A stretch of 49,579 nt of DNA from JAXMAR01 sp046350295 (GCA_046350295.1 JAXMAR010000052.1:1-49579), one strand, 5' to 3'; shown: positions 1 through 5,986, counted from the stretch's first letter. Notes: a model not told the origin generated them from the sequence alone. A program made the numbers and translations.

Positions 1-111
1 TGGGCATGGCACACGCAAAGCCGTGGGCATGGCACACGCAAAGCCGTGGGCATGGCCCACGCAAAGCCGTGGGCATGGCACACGCAAAGCCGTGGGCATG
101 GCACACGACTG
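1..111. repeat. 23-bp tandem repeat array, about 4.7 copies
   Basis: The unit CGTGGGCATGGCACACG followed by CAAAGC repeats every 23 bases with one A/C variant. It begins before the window edge. Where a unit contains GCCCACG, the CAAAGC spacer joins GCCCACG to CGTGGGC, a perfect 7-bp hairpin. The same core recurs at 6049-6215 on the other side of the integron. Six-frame translation gives low-complexity MAHAKPWAWH-like peptides, which I do not regard as protein. This could be a REP-like element or a satellite expansion. Confidence 0.85.
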
Positions 112-194
112 TAATTGCACGCGATGAGGCAACGGCTGTGGGTGCGATGGAGCCACGACCCGGCCGGGGGAGGGAGGCAATTAATGGGTTCGGC
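112..194 (-). other. Broken attC of cassette 4 (R'' box only) and adjoining DNA
   Basis: Reading leftward, cassette 4 ends in an R'' box GCCGAAC (194-188). It is the exact complement of the cassette's own leading box GTTCGGC (681-675). The L'' arm, loop, L' arm and R' box that should follow are absent. The next bases read CCATTAATTGCC, which match the bases after the R'' box of cassette 3 (CCGTAAATGGCC) at 9 of 12 positions. I infer that a related insertion element interrupted this attC too, and that the element runs toward or past the left edge of the window. Nothing else recognisable lies between 112 and 187. Confidence 0.5.
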
Positions 195-199
195 CTTCT

Positions 200-655
200 T
201 CAAGGACACCGCCATAGTAATAGTTGGGTCTTTCTCGCCCGCGCCACTCTTGCCATTCGCGCCATTTGCGCGAGGACCACCCGAGATTCCCCGTTGTTGT
301 AATGTGCGCACTCGGACGGATACTCCGACCGGTCCCAAGCTTCGGCCAGCGGTGCGAACTGCGGCTCCTCCAGGGCGGCGAGGCGCTCGGTGAAGTCCGG
401 GGGGAGCAGGGCCAGCCACGGTCCCCATTCCGTATTCTCCGACACCAGCGCGAATTCTTCGAGCGGCTGTTCCAGAGCAACGCCGCGGTAGACCTGCCCC
501 CGCAACAATCCCCACAGCACGCCCAGGTGTTCGTAATCGCAGCCAGTGATGTCCAGTCGCTCGCCGTCCATCGCCGGGTCGAGCTTTGCCGGGCAGTCCC
601 AGCCGAGATCGGACGGCAACGGCTCAGCGGGGACGAGCAGCTGCGTCAGGTTCAT
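200..655 (-). CDS. Integron cassette 4: hypothetical protein
   Basis: A 151-residue acidic protein of unknown function, starting MNLTQLLVPAEPLPSDLG. It has no signal peptide, membrane segment or motif that I recognise. The last 25 residues are rich in Met, Ala and Arg and look like read-through into less constrained sequence. The ATG at 655 lies 20 bases inside the cassette boundary (R' box 681-675), and the stop is 6 bases before the R'' box. This tight fit is typical of integron cassettes. The gene runs in the same direction as the other three cassettes, away from the integrase. Expression would depend on the array promoter or an internal promoter, and neither is evident. Confidence 0.6.
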   Translation of the reverse strand: MNLTQLLVPAEPLPSDLGWDCPAKLDPAMDGERLDITGCDYEHLGVLWGLLRGQVYRGVALEQPLEEFALVSENTEWGPWLALLPPDFTERLAALEEPQFAPLAEAWDRSEYPSECAHYNNGESRVVLAQMARMARVARARKTQLLLWRCP

Positions 656-674
656 CCGCGACTGCCCTCCGGTG

Positions 675-764
675 GCCGAACGATAAGGATAAGCTGCCGG
701 GCCGCCTGCAATACCTTCACGCCGCGCGAAACCGGGATGGCGGCCCGGTCAGCTTCATCCGTTT
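675..764 (-). other. attC, distal part (L''-loop-L'-R'), split by an IS
   Basis: On the minus strand, GGAT-G-AAGCTG-A-CCGGGCCGCC pairs with GGCGGCCCGG-CAGCTT-ATCC. Two unpaired bases (G, A) lie 6 bp apart on one arm. A TTATC spacer and the R' box GTTCGGC (681-675) follow. The arms match those of the intact attC at 3403-3501. The extra G in one arm there is matched by an extra C in the other, so the pairing is conserved by covariation. The R'' box of this site, GCATAAC, lies 2.2 kb away at 2996-2990. The intervening DNA is the insertion element. Confidence 0.8.
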
Positions 765-892
765 GATACTGTTCATGGCCTCGTTGGGTGGGGCGCGGGC
801 CCGGCCCAATGGTAGAAGAGATCAAAGGACCCAGCGACGAGTTCTTTGTCCCTAGTGGCGCGGGCTCAGGCTACGCCCCACCCAAGGAGTCC

Positions 893-1954
893 ATGAACAT
901 GCGACGTCTCTACACCAAGCAGCACCGATTCTACTGCGGCATCGATCTGCATGCCAGGCTTTTGGCCATCTGCATCGTCGATCACGACACGGCCAGCGTC
1001 GTCTGCCGCACGCAGATCCCGGCCGACAAGCAGATGCTCCTCGACACGCTGGCGCCTTACCGGGCCGATGTCGTCGTCGCCGTCGAGTGCCTCTTCGCCT
1101 GGTACTGGGTCGCCGATCTGTGCGCCCAGGAAGGCATTCCCTTCGTGCTCGGCCACGCCCTCTACATGAAGGCCATCCACGGCGGCAAGGCCAAGAACGA
1201 CGACATCGACGCCGAGAAGATCGCGCGCCTGCTGCGCGGCGGCAACATCCCCGTGGCCTACGTCTATCCCAAGGGGCTGCGCGAGACGCGCGATCTCTTG
1301 CGGCGCCGTATGCATCTGGTCCACCAGCGGGCCGGGCTCATCACCCACATCCAGATCCTCAACGCCCAGAACAACCTGCCCGACTTCGGCAAGAAGCTCA
1401 TCTACGCCAAAAACCGCGCCGAGCTGAAGATCGCCGAGCGCTTCCTGATCCCACACGTGCGCAAGTCGGTCGAAGTGGACCTGGCCCTGATCGACGCCCT
1501 CGACACGCAGATCGCCGACCTGGAGCTGTACCTGGAGCGCACGGCCAAGATCGAGGACCCGACGACGTTTCATCTGCTCAAGACCATCGGCGGCGTCGGC
1601 AAGATCCTCGGGCTGACCATGCTCTACGAGATCCACGACATTCGCCGTTTCAAGGAGGTCAGCGAGTTCCTGTCCTACGCCCGGCTGATTCGCTGCACCC
1701 ACGAGTCGGCGGGCAAGAAGCTGGGCGTCGGCGGGGCCAAGATCGGCAATGCTCATCTCAAATGGGCCTTTTCCGAGGCGGTGTGCCTCTTGATCCGCAA
1801 CTATCCGGCGGTCAAGGCCTGGCAGGCGAAGAAGGAGAGGCGGCATGGCAAGAAGAAGACGCTCGGCATCCTGGCGGCGCGGCTGGGGCGGGCGGTCTAT
1901 CACATGCTGCGCAAACGCGAGGCCTTCGACGTGCGTCGCTTTCTCGGGCAGTGA
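893..1954 (+). CDS. IS110-family transposase (DEDD/Tnp20 recombinase)
   Basis: A protein of 353 residues. The N-terminal RuvC-like DEDD domain shows the first Asp in YCGIDLHARL (residues about 13-22), Glu in VAVECLFAWYW, and the Asp pair in KNDDIDAEKIARLL. A coiled linker follows. The C-terminal Tnp20 domain has the helix-hairpin-helix segment LLKTIGGVGKILG, then a conserved THESAGKK segment holding the likely catalytic Ser. Members catalyse RNA-guided, site-specific insertion without target duplication. The start is ATG 893 or ATG 899, and AAGGAG at 884-889 is better spaced for 899. The upstream in-frame stretch from 788 looks non-coding. The gene is intact. It sits inside an attC and is followed after 50 bp by a zinc-finger gene. 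Confidence 0.9.
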   Translation: MNMRRLYTKQHRFYCGIDLHARLLAICIVDHDTASVVCRTQIPADKQMLLDTLAPYRADVVVAVECLFAWYWVADLCAQEGIPFVLGHALYMKAIHGGKAKNDDIDAEKIARLLRGGNIPVAYVYPKGLRETRDLLRRRMHLVHQRAGLITHIQILNAQNNLPDFGKKLIYAKNRAELKIAERFLIPHVRKSVEVDLALIDALDTQIADLELYLERTAKIEDPTTFHLLKTIGGVGKILGLTMLYEIHDIRRFKEVSEFLSYARLIRCTHESAGKKLGVGGAKIGNAHLKWAFSEAVCLLIRNYPAVKAWQAKKERRHGKKKTLGILAARLGRAVYHMLRKREAFDVRRFLGQ

Positions 1955-2004
1955 GCCGCCCCGTACGGGTTCCTCTTCCCTGTTCCTGTTTGCGGAGACA
2001 GCAC

Positions 2005-2544
2005 ATGCCTGGAATCGACTACACCCTCCTGCGTCAGCAGCTCTCGTTGGCGCAGGTACTCGACCTGCTCGGCTTCACGGCGACGACGCGACGCGGGCCG
2101 CACGTGCGCGGGCCGTGTCCAGTGCACGGCTCCAAGGCGCCGAAGAGCCGCAGCTTCGCCGCGGACCTGGAGAAGCACTGCTGGCGCTGCTTCGGCTGCG
2201 GCGCCGGCGGCAACGCGCTCGATCTGTACCTGGCGGTGACCAGGCTGCCGGTCTACGAGGGGGCGTGGAACTCGCGGCGGCTACACGTGCCGGCGCCGCG
2301 GCGTGACAGGCCGGTGTCAACGCGCATGCCGGCCACCGTGATGGAGACAAGGGAGCCAACCCCGCGGCGTGCGGTCGAGCTGCACGGCCTAACTCAGGCA
2401 AGCCAGGGACGAACGCCACCAAGGAAGCCGCAGCCCACCAGGCCGCGAAGAAAGCGCAATCTTTGGGACCTCGCCTTGTCCGCGAGGCGAAGGAGCCTGC
2501 GAACTGCTTCCGTGCGTCACTGTTCCCGACCTCGCCGGCTTTGA
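2005..2544 (+). CDS. CHC2-type zinc-finger protein carried by the IS
   Basis: A protein of 179 residues. Residues 5-80 resemble the zinc-binding domain of DnaG primase, with CPVH followed by CWRCFGCG (a CxxH...CxxC ligand set) and then GNALDLYLAVTRLPVYEGA. No TOPRIM or helicase domain follows. The rest of the protein is Arg- and Pro-rich and may be disordered or degenerate after about residue 95. The start ATG has GGAGA 6-7 bases upstream. The gene lies 50 bp behind the transposase in the same direction, so it is probably co-transcribed and part of the element. From memory, similar zinc-finger proteins accompany IS110 transposases in planctomycetes. Its role is unknown; nucleic-acid binding is an inference. 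Confidence 0.75.
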   Translation: MPGIDYTLLRQQLSLAQVLDLLGFTATTRRGPHVRGPCPVHGSKAPKSRSFAADLEKHCWRCFGCGAGGNALDLYLAVTRLPVYEGAWNSRRLHVPAPRRDRPVSTRMPATVMETREPTPRRAVELHGLTQASQGRTPPRKPQPTRPRRKRNLWDLALSARRRSLRTASVRHCSRPRRL

Positions 2545-2989
2545 TTGGCCGGCCGCACGATCCGCGGGGAGAACAACGAGTTGCTCGAAGAGACGATGCG
2601 ACGGCGGCCCTCCTGCCGAGCCGCTACCGAACTCGGACGACCCGCGTTCCTGGCGTGACCGCGCCGCCAGGGCGCTCGCCCAGGTCAGCCCGCTCGCTTT
2701 GATTGGCCGGCAGGGGGCACGGCAGAGTTTCTGGAACGCGGCCACTGCGCTTGCAAGAGCGCGGCGGCCGCAGCCGGCAAGCCTGGCAACGGCGCGCCGG
2801 CCGGAGCCCCTTTACGTGTTTGGCGCCGCTGGCGCGTCCAGCGACGACCGCCGAACCTCGCGGCGCCCTCAACGCTTCGTCGCTCGCGCGACTCACCGAC
2901 GCTCGCTGCGCTCGCTACCTCCTGACGGAGGTCCCAAAAAAGTCGAGGAAAATCAGCGTCCGTCTATTGACAAGAACGGCCATTTACGG
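2545..2989 (+). ncRNA. Non-coding right end of the IS; candidate bridge-RNA region
   Basis: No convincing protein is encoded here. A 16-base direct repeat GCTTTGATTGGCCGGC occurs at 2538-2553 and 2696-2711, 158 bp apart. The stretch 2880-2935 has overlapping GCGCTCGC/GCGAGCG motifs able to form hairpins. IS110/IS1111 elements encode a structured guide (bridge) RNA in a non-coding end. This is the only non-coding end long enough for one here. The RNA itself was not folded, so the call rests on family knowledge and position. Confidence 0.35.
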
Positions 2990-2996
2990 GTTATGC
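2990..2996 (-). other. R'' box of the split attC (cassette 3)
   Basis: GCATAAC on the minus strand is the exact complement of cassette 3's own leading box GTTATGC (3409-3403). It overlaps the TAA stop of the cassette gene. The rest of this attC lies at 675-764, beyond the inserted element. Confidence 0.75.
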
Positions 2997-3386
2997 CTCT
3001 GCGTGCGGTTTGTGCCAGACGCCTGGCTGTACCTCTACGAACGGCCGCACGGTCACCCGCTCCCAACAGAACACCCGCAGCGCCTCGGCAGCGAGTTCCC
3101 GTAGGCGTTGCCACACTGGTCGTCGGAGCACCTCGTTGTTGAAGCACTCGAAGTCCGGCTGCTCCATCCCTCGCATTGTGGCGTCGATCGAGTCGAGCAG
3201 TCCGCGCTGCTCCCCTGACAGGTCCGGCGCGTTGCCGAGCGCGACCGTCCGGGCGTGGTCGAAGTCATTGAGCAGGTCGCAGGCCACGCAGCCGGGCCCG
3301 TTGACGCGAATTTGCTCGTCGGGCGTCAGAGCCAGGACGGCGAGCGCGTCGCGGAGCAATCGGCGCCAGGGTTGTTCTTCCGACAT
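2991..3386 (-). CDS. Integron cassette 3: hypothetical protein
   Basis: A 131-residue acidic, soluble protein of unknown function, starting MSEEQPWRRLLRDALAVLA. It has one CVAC pair (residues 33-36) and a C-terminal basic segment. I chose the ATG at 3386 because the open frame upstream only translates the attC hairpin (3403-3501), which yields a spurious N-terminal extension. The stop codon TAA lies inside the R'' box GCATAAC, an arrangement common in cassettes. Same direction as the other cassettes. No catalytic motif was recognised. Confidence 0.65.
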   Translation of the reverse strand: MSEEQPWRRLLRDALAVLALTPDEQIRVNGPGCVACDLLNDFDHARTVALGNAPDLSGEQRGLLDSIDATMRGMEQPDFECFNNEVLRRPVWQRLRELAAEALRVFCWERVTVRPFVEVQPGVWHKPHAEA

Positions 3387-3402
3387 CGGCGCGTCCTTTG
3401 AG

Positions 3403-3501
3403 GCATAACGATAAGGATAAGCTGCCGGGGCCGCCTGCAAGACCTTAATGCCGCGCGAAATCAGGATGGCGGCCCCGGTCAGCTTCATCCGCTGGTTCTG
3501 C
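3403..3501 (-). other. Intact attC recombination site (cassette 2)
   Basis: Read on the minus strand: R'' GCAGAAC (3501-3495), spacer CAGC, then GGAT-G-AAGCTG-A-CCGGGGCCGCC. A loop of about 33 nt follows. Then come GGCGGCCCCGG-CAGCTT-ATCC, spacer TTATC, and R' GTTATGC (3409-3403). R''/R' pair at 6 of 7 positions and L''/L' at 21 of 21. The G and A on one arm are single extrahelical bases 6 bp apart. This is the architecture of attC: R stem, unpaired central spacer, L stem with extrahelical bases, variable loop. R'' is the exact complement of the leading box of the same cassette (GTTCTGC, 4032-4026). Confidence 0.9.
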
Positions 3502-3551
3502 GGCGATCCCACATTCAGTGACATCATACGGACAGCTCAAGGCTGGCGCGA

Positions 3552-4010
3552 TCACGCGTTTCCTCTTTGCTCTCGGAATGCCTGGAGCGACGGGTGCTCC
3601 GGGACGCCCAGGCGCCGCAAGTATGCCTTGGCGGACACGGCCAGGTCTTCGTCCTCGATGACGCAAGCCATCAATTCTCCGCGAGCGTTGACCGAGCAGA
3701 CCATCCCGTCGATCAGGAAGTAGTCAGAGATGGCCGTTCCGCACGCTGTCAATTCGGCGAGCACCTCCGCATCGGGCAGGATGACTGGCTCCGGCCGGAC
3801 CTCGGGAGTGTAGACCACCCCGTACTCGGCCAGGACCGCTGACAACTCCGCGTCGGAGGCGTAAATCCCGCAGCACGGCGACCAGCGTAGCCGATGGATG
3901 ACGGCCAGCAAGTCACCGCCCGCTTCGACTAGCGCGTCGCGGCATGCCGAGATCGGTTGGTCGGTCAGTCGGCGAAGAGCCATGATGTGCTGCGCGTTGA
4001 CCTTCACCAC
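3552..4010 (-). CDS. Integron cassette 2: protein with a TS-N/UBA-like domain
   Basis: A protein of 152 residues from GTG 4010 (GGAGG 7 bases upstream) or 143 from ATG 3983. Residues 1-42 resemble the UBA-like TS-N domain at the N terminus of elongation factor Ts: HIMALRRLTDQPISACRDAL followed by VEAGGDLLAVIHRLR. That is the pattern of a helix, a Cys-x-x-Ala-Leu segment and a Glu-Ala-Gly-Gly-Asp-Leu turn. The remaining 110 residues are unrecognised and there is no EF-Ts dimerisation domain. TS-N domains bind EF-Tu or other protein partners, so an interaction role is a reasonable inference. It lies between two intact attC sites in cassette orientation. Confidence 0.7.
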   Translation of the reverse strand: MVKVNAQHIMALRRLTDQPISACRDALVEAGGDLLAVIHRLRWSPCCGIYASDAELSAVLAEYGVVYTPEVRPEPVILPDAEVLAELTACGTAISDYFLIDGMVCSVNARGELMACVIEDEDLAVSAKAYLRRLGVPEHPSLQAFREQRGNA

Positions 4011-4025
4011 CCGGACGCCTCCGCC

Positions 4026-4117
4026 GCAGAACGACCAGCTCAGCGGCCGCGGCCCCGCCGACTCCCACGTCCACGCAAGGACTGAGGGCCGCGGTCCGCT
4101 GCAGCGCCGGGTTCGGC
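4026..4117 (-). other. Intact attC recombination site (cassette 1)
   Basis: Minus strand: R'' GCCGAAC (4117-4111), spacer CCGGC, then GCT-G-CAGCGG-A-CCGCGGCC. A loop of about 32 nt follows. Then come GGCCGCGG-CCGCTG-AGC, spacer TGGTC, and R' GTTCTGC (4032-4026). The extrahelical G and A are again 6 bp apart on the same arm, although the arm sequences differ entirely from those of the other attC. R'' is the exact complement of cassette 1's leading box GTTCGGC (4466-4460). Translation across it gives an NPALQRTAA peptide, which should not be taken as protein. Confidence 0.9.
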
Positions 4118-4443
4118 GTCTTGGCCAATCCCCCGCAGCAACTCGGCGGTGTCCGCGAGCGGCTCTTCGGCGAACACCTTGGACCACGCCGGCTCGGGGC
4201 CGCCGAACTCCCAGACGCGCGGAACAGCCGGCCCCCGTTCTCCGCCCCACTCGACGTAGAAGCCCTCGCAGACCAGGCCCCTCGATTCTCGGCTCGACCT
4301 CGGCCATAGGCACGGCCTGGAGCGCCGACCAGATCCACGCCGCAGTAATGGACGAGCCGGCAATCGGCGAACGCGCGGCCCGACGACCACGCTCGGTAGT
4401 CCGCGAGCTTGGACCGCAACTTGGCTCGGAAGGCTTCATCCAT
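4118..4443 (-). pseudogene. Integron cassette 1: frameshifted hypothetical gene
   Basis: The product appears in three consecutive frames. It starts MDEAFRAKLRSKLADYRAW with CRLVHYCGVDLVGA, continues as AVPMAEVEPRIEG, then LVCEGFYVEWGGERGPAVPR and WSKVFAEEPLADTAELLRG. Two frame changes within about 50 bases (near 4270-4320) join these parts into a plausible protein of about 110 residues. The start ATG 4443 follows the attI core site by 16 bases, with AGAGG upstream. The function is unknown. Either the cassette gene is decaying or the sequence has indel errors here. Its end runs into the attC without a clear stop. Confidence 0.5.
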
Positions 4444-4459
4444 AAACGCCACCTCTGCT

Positions 4460-4466
4460 GCCGAAC
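4460..4466 (-). other. attI-like core site at the integrase-proximal end of the array
   Basis: GTTCGGC on the minus strand marks where cassette 1 begins. It matches the integron core GTTRRRY at all positions except the fourth. It is the exact complement of the R'' box in cassette 1's own attC, as expected when a circular cassette has been integrated at attI. It lies between the integrase gene and the first cassette, where attI should be. Confidence 0.65.
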
Positions 4467-4480
4467 TACTGAGTGGACCT

Positions 4481-4597
4481 GACCGGCGCTGGTCAGCATA
4501 TCACTGCGCCGGTCAGCATAAAACGGCGCGCCGGTCAGCATATTTCGGCTTGCCGGTCAGCCTATCACCGCGCCGGTCAGCATATCACGGGGCATTC
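4481..4597. repeat. Five phased 20-22 bp direct repeats between attI and the integrase gene
   Basis: GGTCAGC begins at 4491, 4511, 4533, 4555 and 4575, giving spacings of 20, 22, 22 and 20. Most copies extend to GCCGGTCAGCATATCAC. The spacing is about two helical turns, so the copies face the same side of the DNA. This could be an iterated protein-binding site (integrase accessory sites or an operator). It could also be the end of a former insertion element, since IS21-type ends carry multiple short repeats. Confidence 0.8.
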
Positions 4598-4633
4598 AAA
4601 CCGGTCCGGCGGACGATGTCAACGGTTTTTTTC

Positions 4634-4660
4634 TTGCAACCGGGCGCGGTCCGGTATATG
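4634..4660 (+). promoter_or_regulatory. Possible promoter of the integrase gene
   Basis: TTGCAA at 4634-4639 and TATATG at 4655-4660 are separated by 15 bases, and the integrase start lies 31 bases downstream. The stretch is unusually AT-rich for this window. The spacer is short, so this is only a candidate. Confidence 0.25.
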
Positions 4661-4690
4661 TACAGCCGTATCCTATAGGCGGAGGGCGCC

Positions 4691-5986
4691 ATGAGTCAGC
4701 TGCAAACCACGAAACCGGGGCCGAGGTTGCTCGATCTGTATCAGGAGGCGGCCGGGCGAAAGGGGCATGGGGAGGAGGCGGCGCGAGCGATGGCGGATTG
4801 GTGTCGGCGCTTCATCCTGTTTCACGACAAGCGGCATCCCAGCGCGATGGGCTTGGCGGAGGTGGGACGTTTTCTGGAGCACGTCGCGCGCACGGAGAAG
4901 GAGGCGCTGGCGGCGGTCGAAGCGGCGCGGGACAGCCTCGGGTTTCTCTACGGGACGGTGTTGCACCGGGACCTTGGCGAGCTGCCGCGGCCGCGGCCGC
5001 CGCGGCTCCTGGACCAGATGCGGCAGGTGCTGCGGGTGCGGCATTACTCGATCCGGACGGAAGATACTTACGTGCAATGGGCGCTGCGTTTCATCCAGTT
5101 TCACGGCAAGCGTCATCCGCGCGAGATGGGGGCCGGGGAGGTGGAGTCGTTCTTGACCGACCTGGCGGTGCGCGGACGGGTGAGCGCGAGCACGCAGAAT
5201 CAGGCGCTGAATGCCCTGTTGTTTCTGTATCGCGACGTACTGGAGCTGGACATCGGGCGACTGGACGCCGTGCGGGCGCGGCGGGCCAAGCGGTTGCCCG
5301 TCGTTCTGGCGCCGGAGGAGGTGGCGAAAGTACTGGCGCACGTGCGCGGGGCCGACGGGGCGTTCGCGCTGATGGCGCGGCTGCTTTACGGCTGCGGCTT
5401 GCGGCTGATGGAGTGTTGCCGGCTGCGCGTGAAGGACGTGGAGCTGGCGCGGGACCAGATCATGGTGCGACACGGCAAGGGGGCGAAGGATCGCGTCGTG
5501 ATGCTGCCGCGGTCGGCGCGGACGGATCTGGAGCGTCAGCTGGAGAAGCGACGGGTGTTGCACGAGCGGGACGTGGCGCGCGGGGTGGCGCGGGTTGACT
5601 TGCCGGAAGCTCTGGAGCGGAAGTATCCGAAGGCGGCGCAGGAACTGGGCTGGCAGTTCGTGTTCGCGTCGCGGCAATTGTCGCGCTGTCCGCGCACGGG
5701 GCGGGTGGGGCGGCATCACCTTTACGAAGCGTCGGTGCAGCGGGCGGTGGGGCAGGCAGGCGAGGCGGCGGCACTGGGGAAGCGGATTCATTGCCACACG
5801 TTCCGCCACAGCTTCGCGACGCACCTGGTGGAGCGCGGCATCGACGTGCGGACGATTCAGGTTCTGTTAGGACATGAGAGTTTGGAGACGACGATGATCT
5901 ACACGCACGTGGCGGAAGAAGGGCCGGCGGGGGTGGCGAGCCCGCTGGATGCGCTTGGCGGAACTGAGCGTGGACGAGGTGCATGA
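4691..5986 (+). CDS. intI: Integron integrase (IntI-type tyrosine recombinase) with duplicated core-binding domain
   Basis: A protein of 431 residues, about 100 longer than typical IntI. Residues 1-100 contain a partial second core-binding domain: FILFHDKRHPSAMGLAEVGRFL parallels FIQFHGKRHPREMGAGEVESFL in the main domain (residues about 136-157). Main-domain hallmarks include RHYSIRTEDTYVQWA. The catalytic domain has CGLRLMECCRLRVKD (first Arg), GKGAKDR (Lys), CHTFRHSFATHL (His-x-x-Arg), LLGHES, and the nucleophile Tyr in MIYTHV. The extra IntI-specific segment is present (LPEALERKYPKAAQELGWQF followed by VFAS), separating it from XerC/D. GGAGGG lies just upstream of the ATG. The enzyme would recombine attI and attC sites. 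It is divergent from four cassettes on its left, the usual integron layout. Confidence 0.93.
   Translation: MSQLQTTKPGPRLLDLYQEAAGRKGHGEEAARAMADWCRRFILFHDKRHPSAMGLAEVGRFLEHVARTEKEALAAVEAARDSLGFLYGTVLHRDLGELPRPRPPRLLDQMRQVLRVRHYSIRTEDTYVQWALRFIQFHGKRHPREMGAGEVESFLTDLAVRGRVSASTQNQALNALLFLYRDVLELDIGRLDAVRARRAKRLPVVLAPEEVAKVLAHVRGADGAFALMARLLYGCGLRLMECCRLRVKDVELARDQIMVRHGKGAKDRVVMLPRSARTDLERQLEKRRVLHERDVARGVARVDLPEALERKYPKAAQELGWQFVFASRQLSRCPRTGRVGRHHLYEASVQRAVGQAGEAAALGKRIHCHTFRHSFATHLVERGIDVRTIQVLLGHESLETTMIYTHVAEEGPAGVASPLDALGGTERGRGA

Larger units (their letters stand above)
765..2989 (+). mobile_element. IS110/IS1111-family element inserted in an attC site
   Basis: The boundaries are inferred from the two halves of the attC that it separates: L'' arm ending at 764, R'' box at 2990-2996. 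The element holds a DEDD transposase gene, a CHC2 zinc-finger gene, about 128 bp of left end and about 445 bp of non-coding right end. Imperfect inverted sequences lie near the two ends, CTGTTCATGGCC at 769-780 and GGCCATTTACGG at 2978-2989 (9 of 12 matching after complementing). No target duplication is visible, as expected for this family. A known IS1111 subgroup targets attC sites. The short left end and long non-coding right end resemble IS1111-type organisation, in which the guide RNA is encoded at the right end. Exact ends need comparison with other copies. Confidence 0.7.

Noticed and set aside
1..111. CRISPR array
   Set aside because: The repeats are directly adjacent with no unique spacers, and no cas genes are present.
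6..302. Possible small protein translated from the tandem repeat
   Set aside because: The frame is made of the 23-bp repeat (MAHAKPWAWH-like peptides) in more than one frame, which shows the repeat is DNA-level, not coding.
3387..3527. N-terminal extension of the cassette 3 protein (KLTGAAILISRGIKVLQAAP)
   Set aside because: It is a translation of the attC at 3403-3501. The same peptide would come from the other attC copy at 675-764, so it is not protein.
3552..4541. Single 329-residue protein spanning cassette 1, the attC and cassette 2
   Set aside because: The frame reads straight through the attC hairpin at 4026-4117. The second half has its own start and Shine-Dalgarno at 4010.
4481..4597. 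Attribution of the GGTCAGC repeats to the end of an IS21-type element
   Set aside because: No IstA/IstB gene or matching opposite end lies nearby. Kept as an alternative only.
4655..4675. LexA-type operator upstream of the integrase gene
   Set aside because: TGTACA is present but no CTGT-N8-ACAG box could be found, and the planctomycete SOS box is not known to me.
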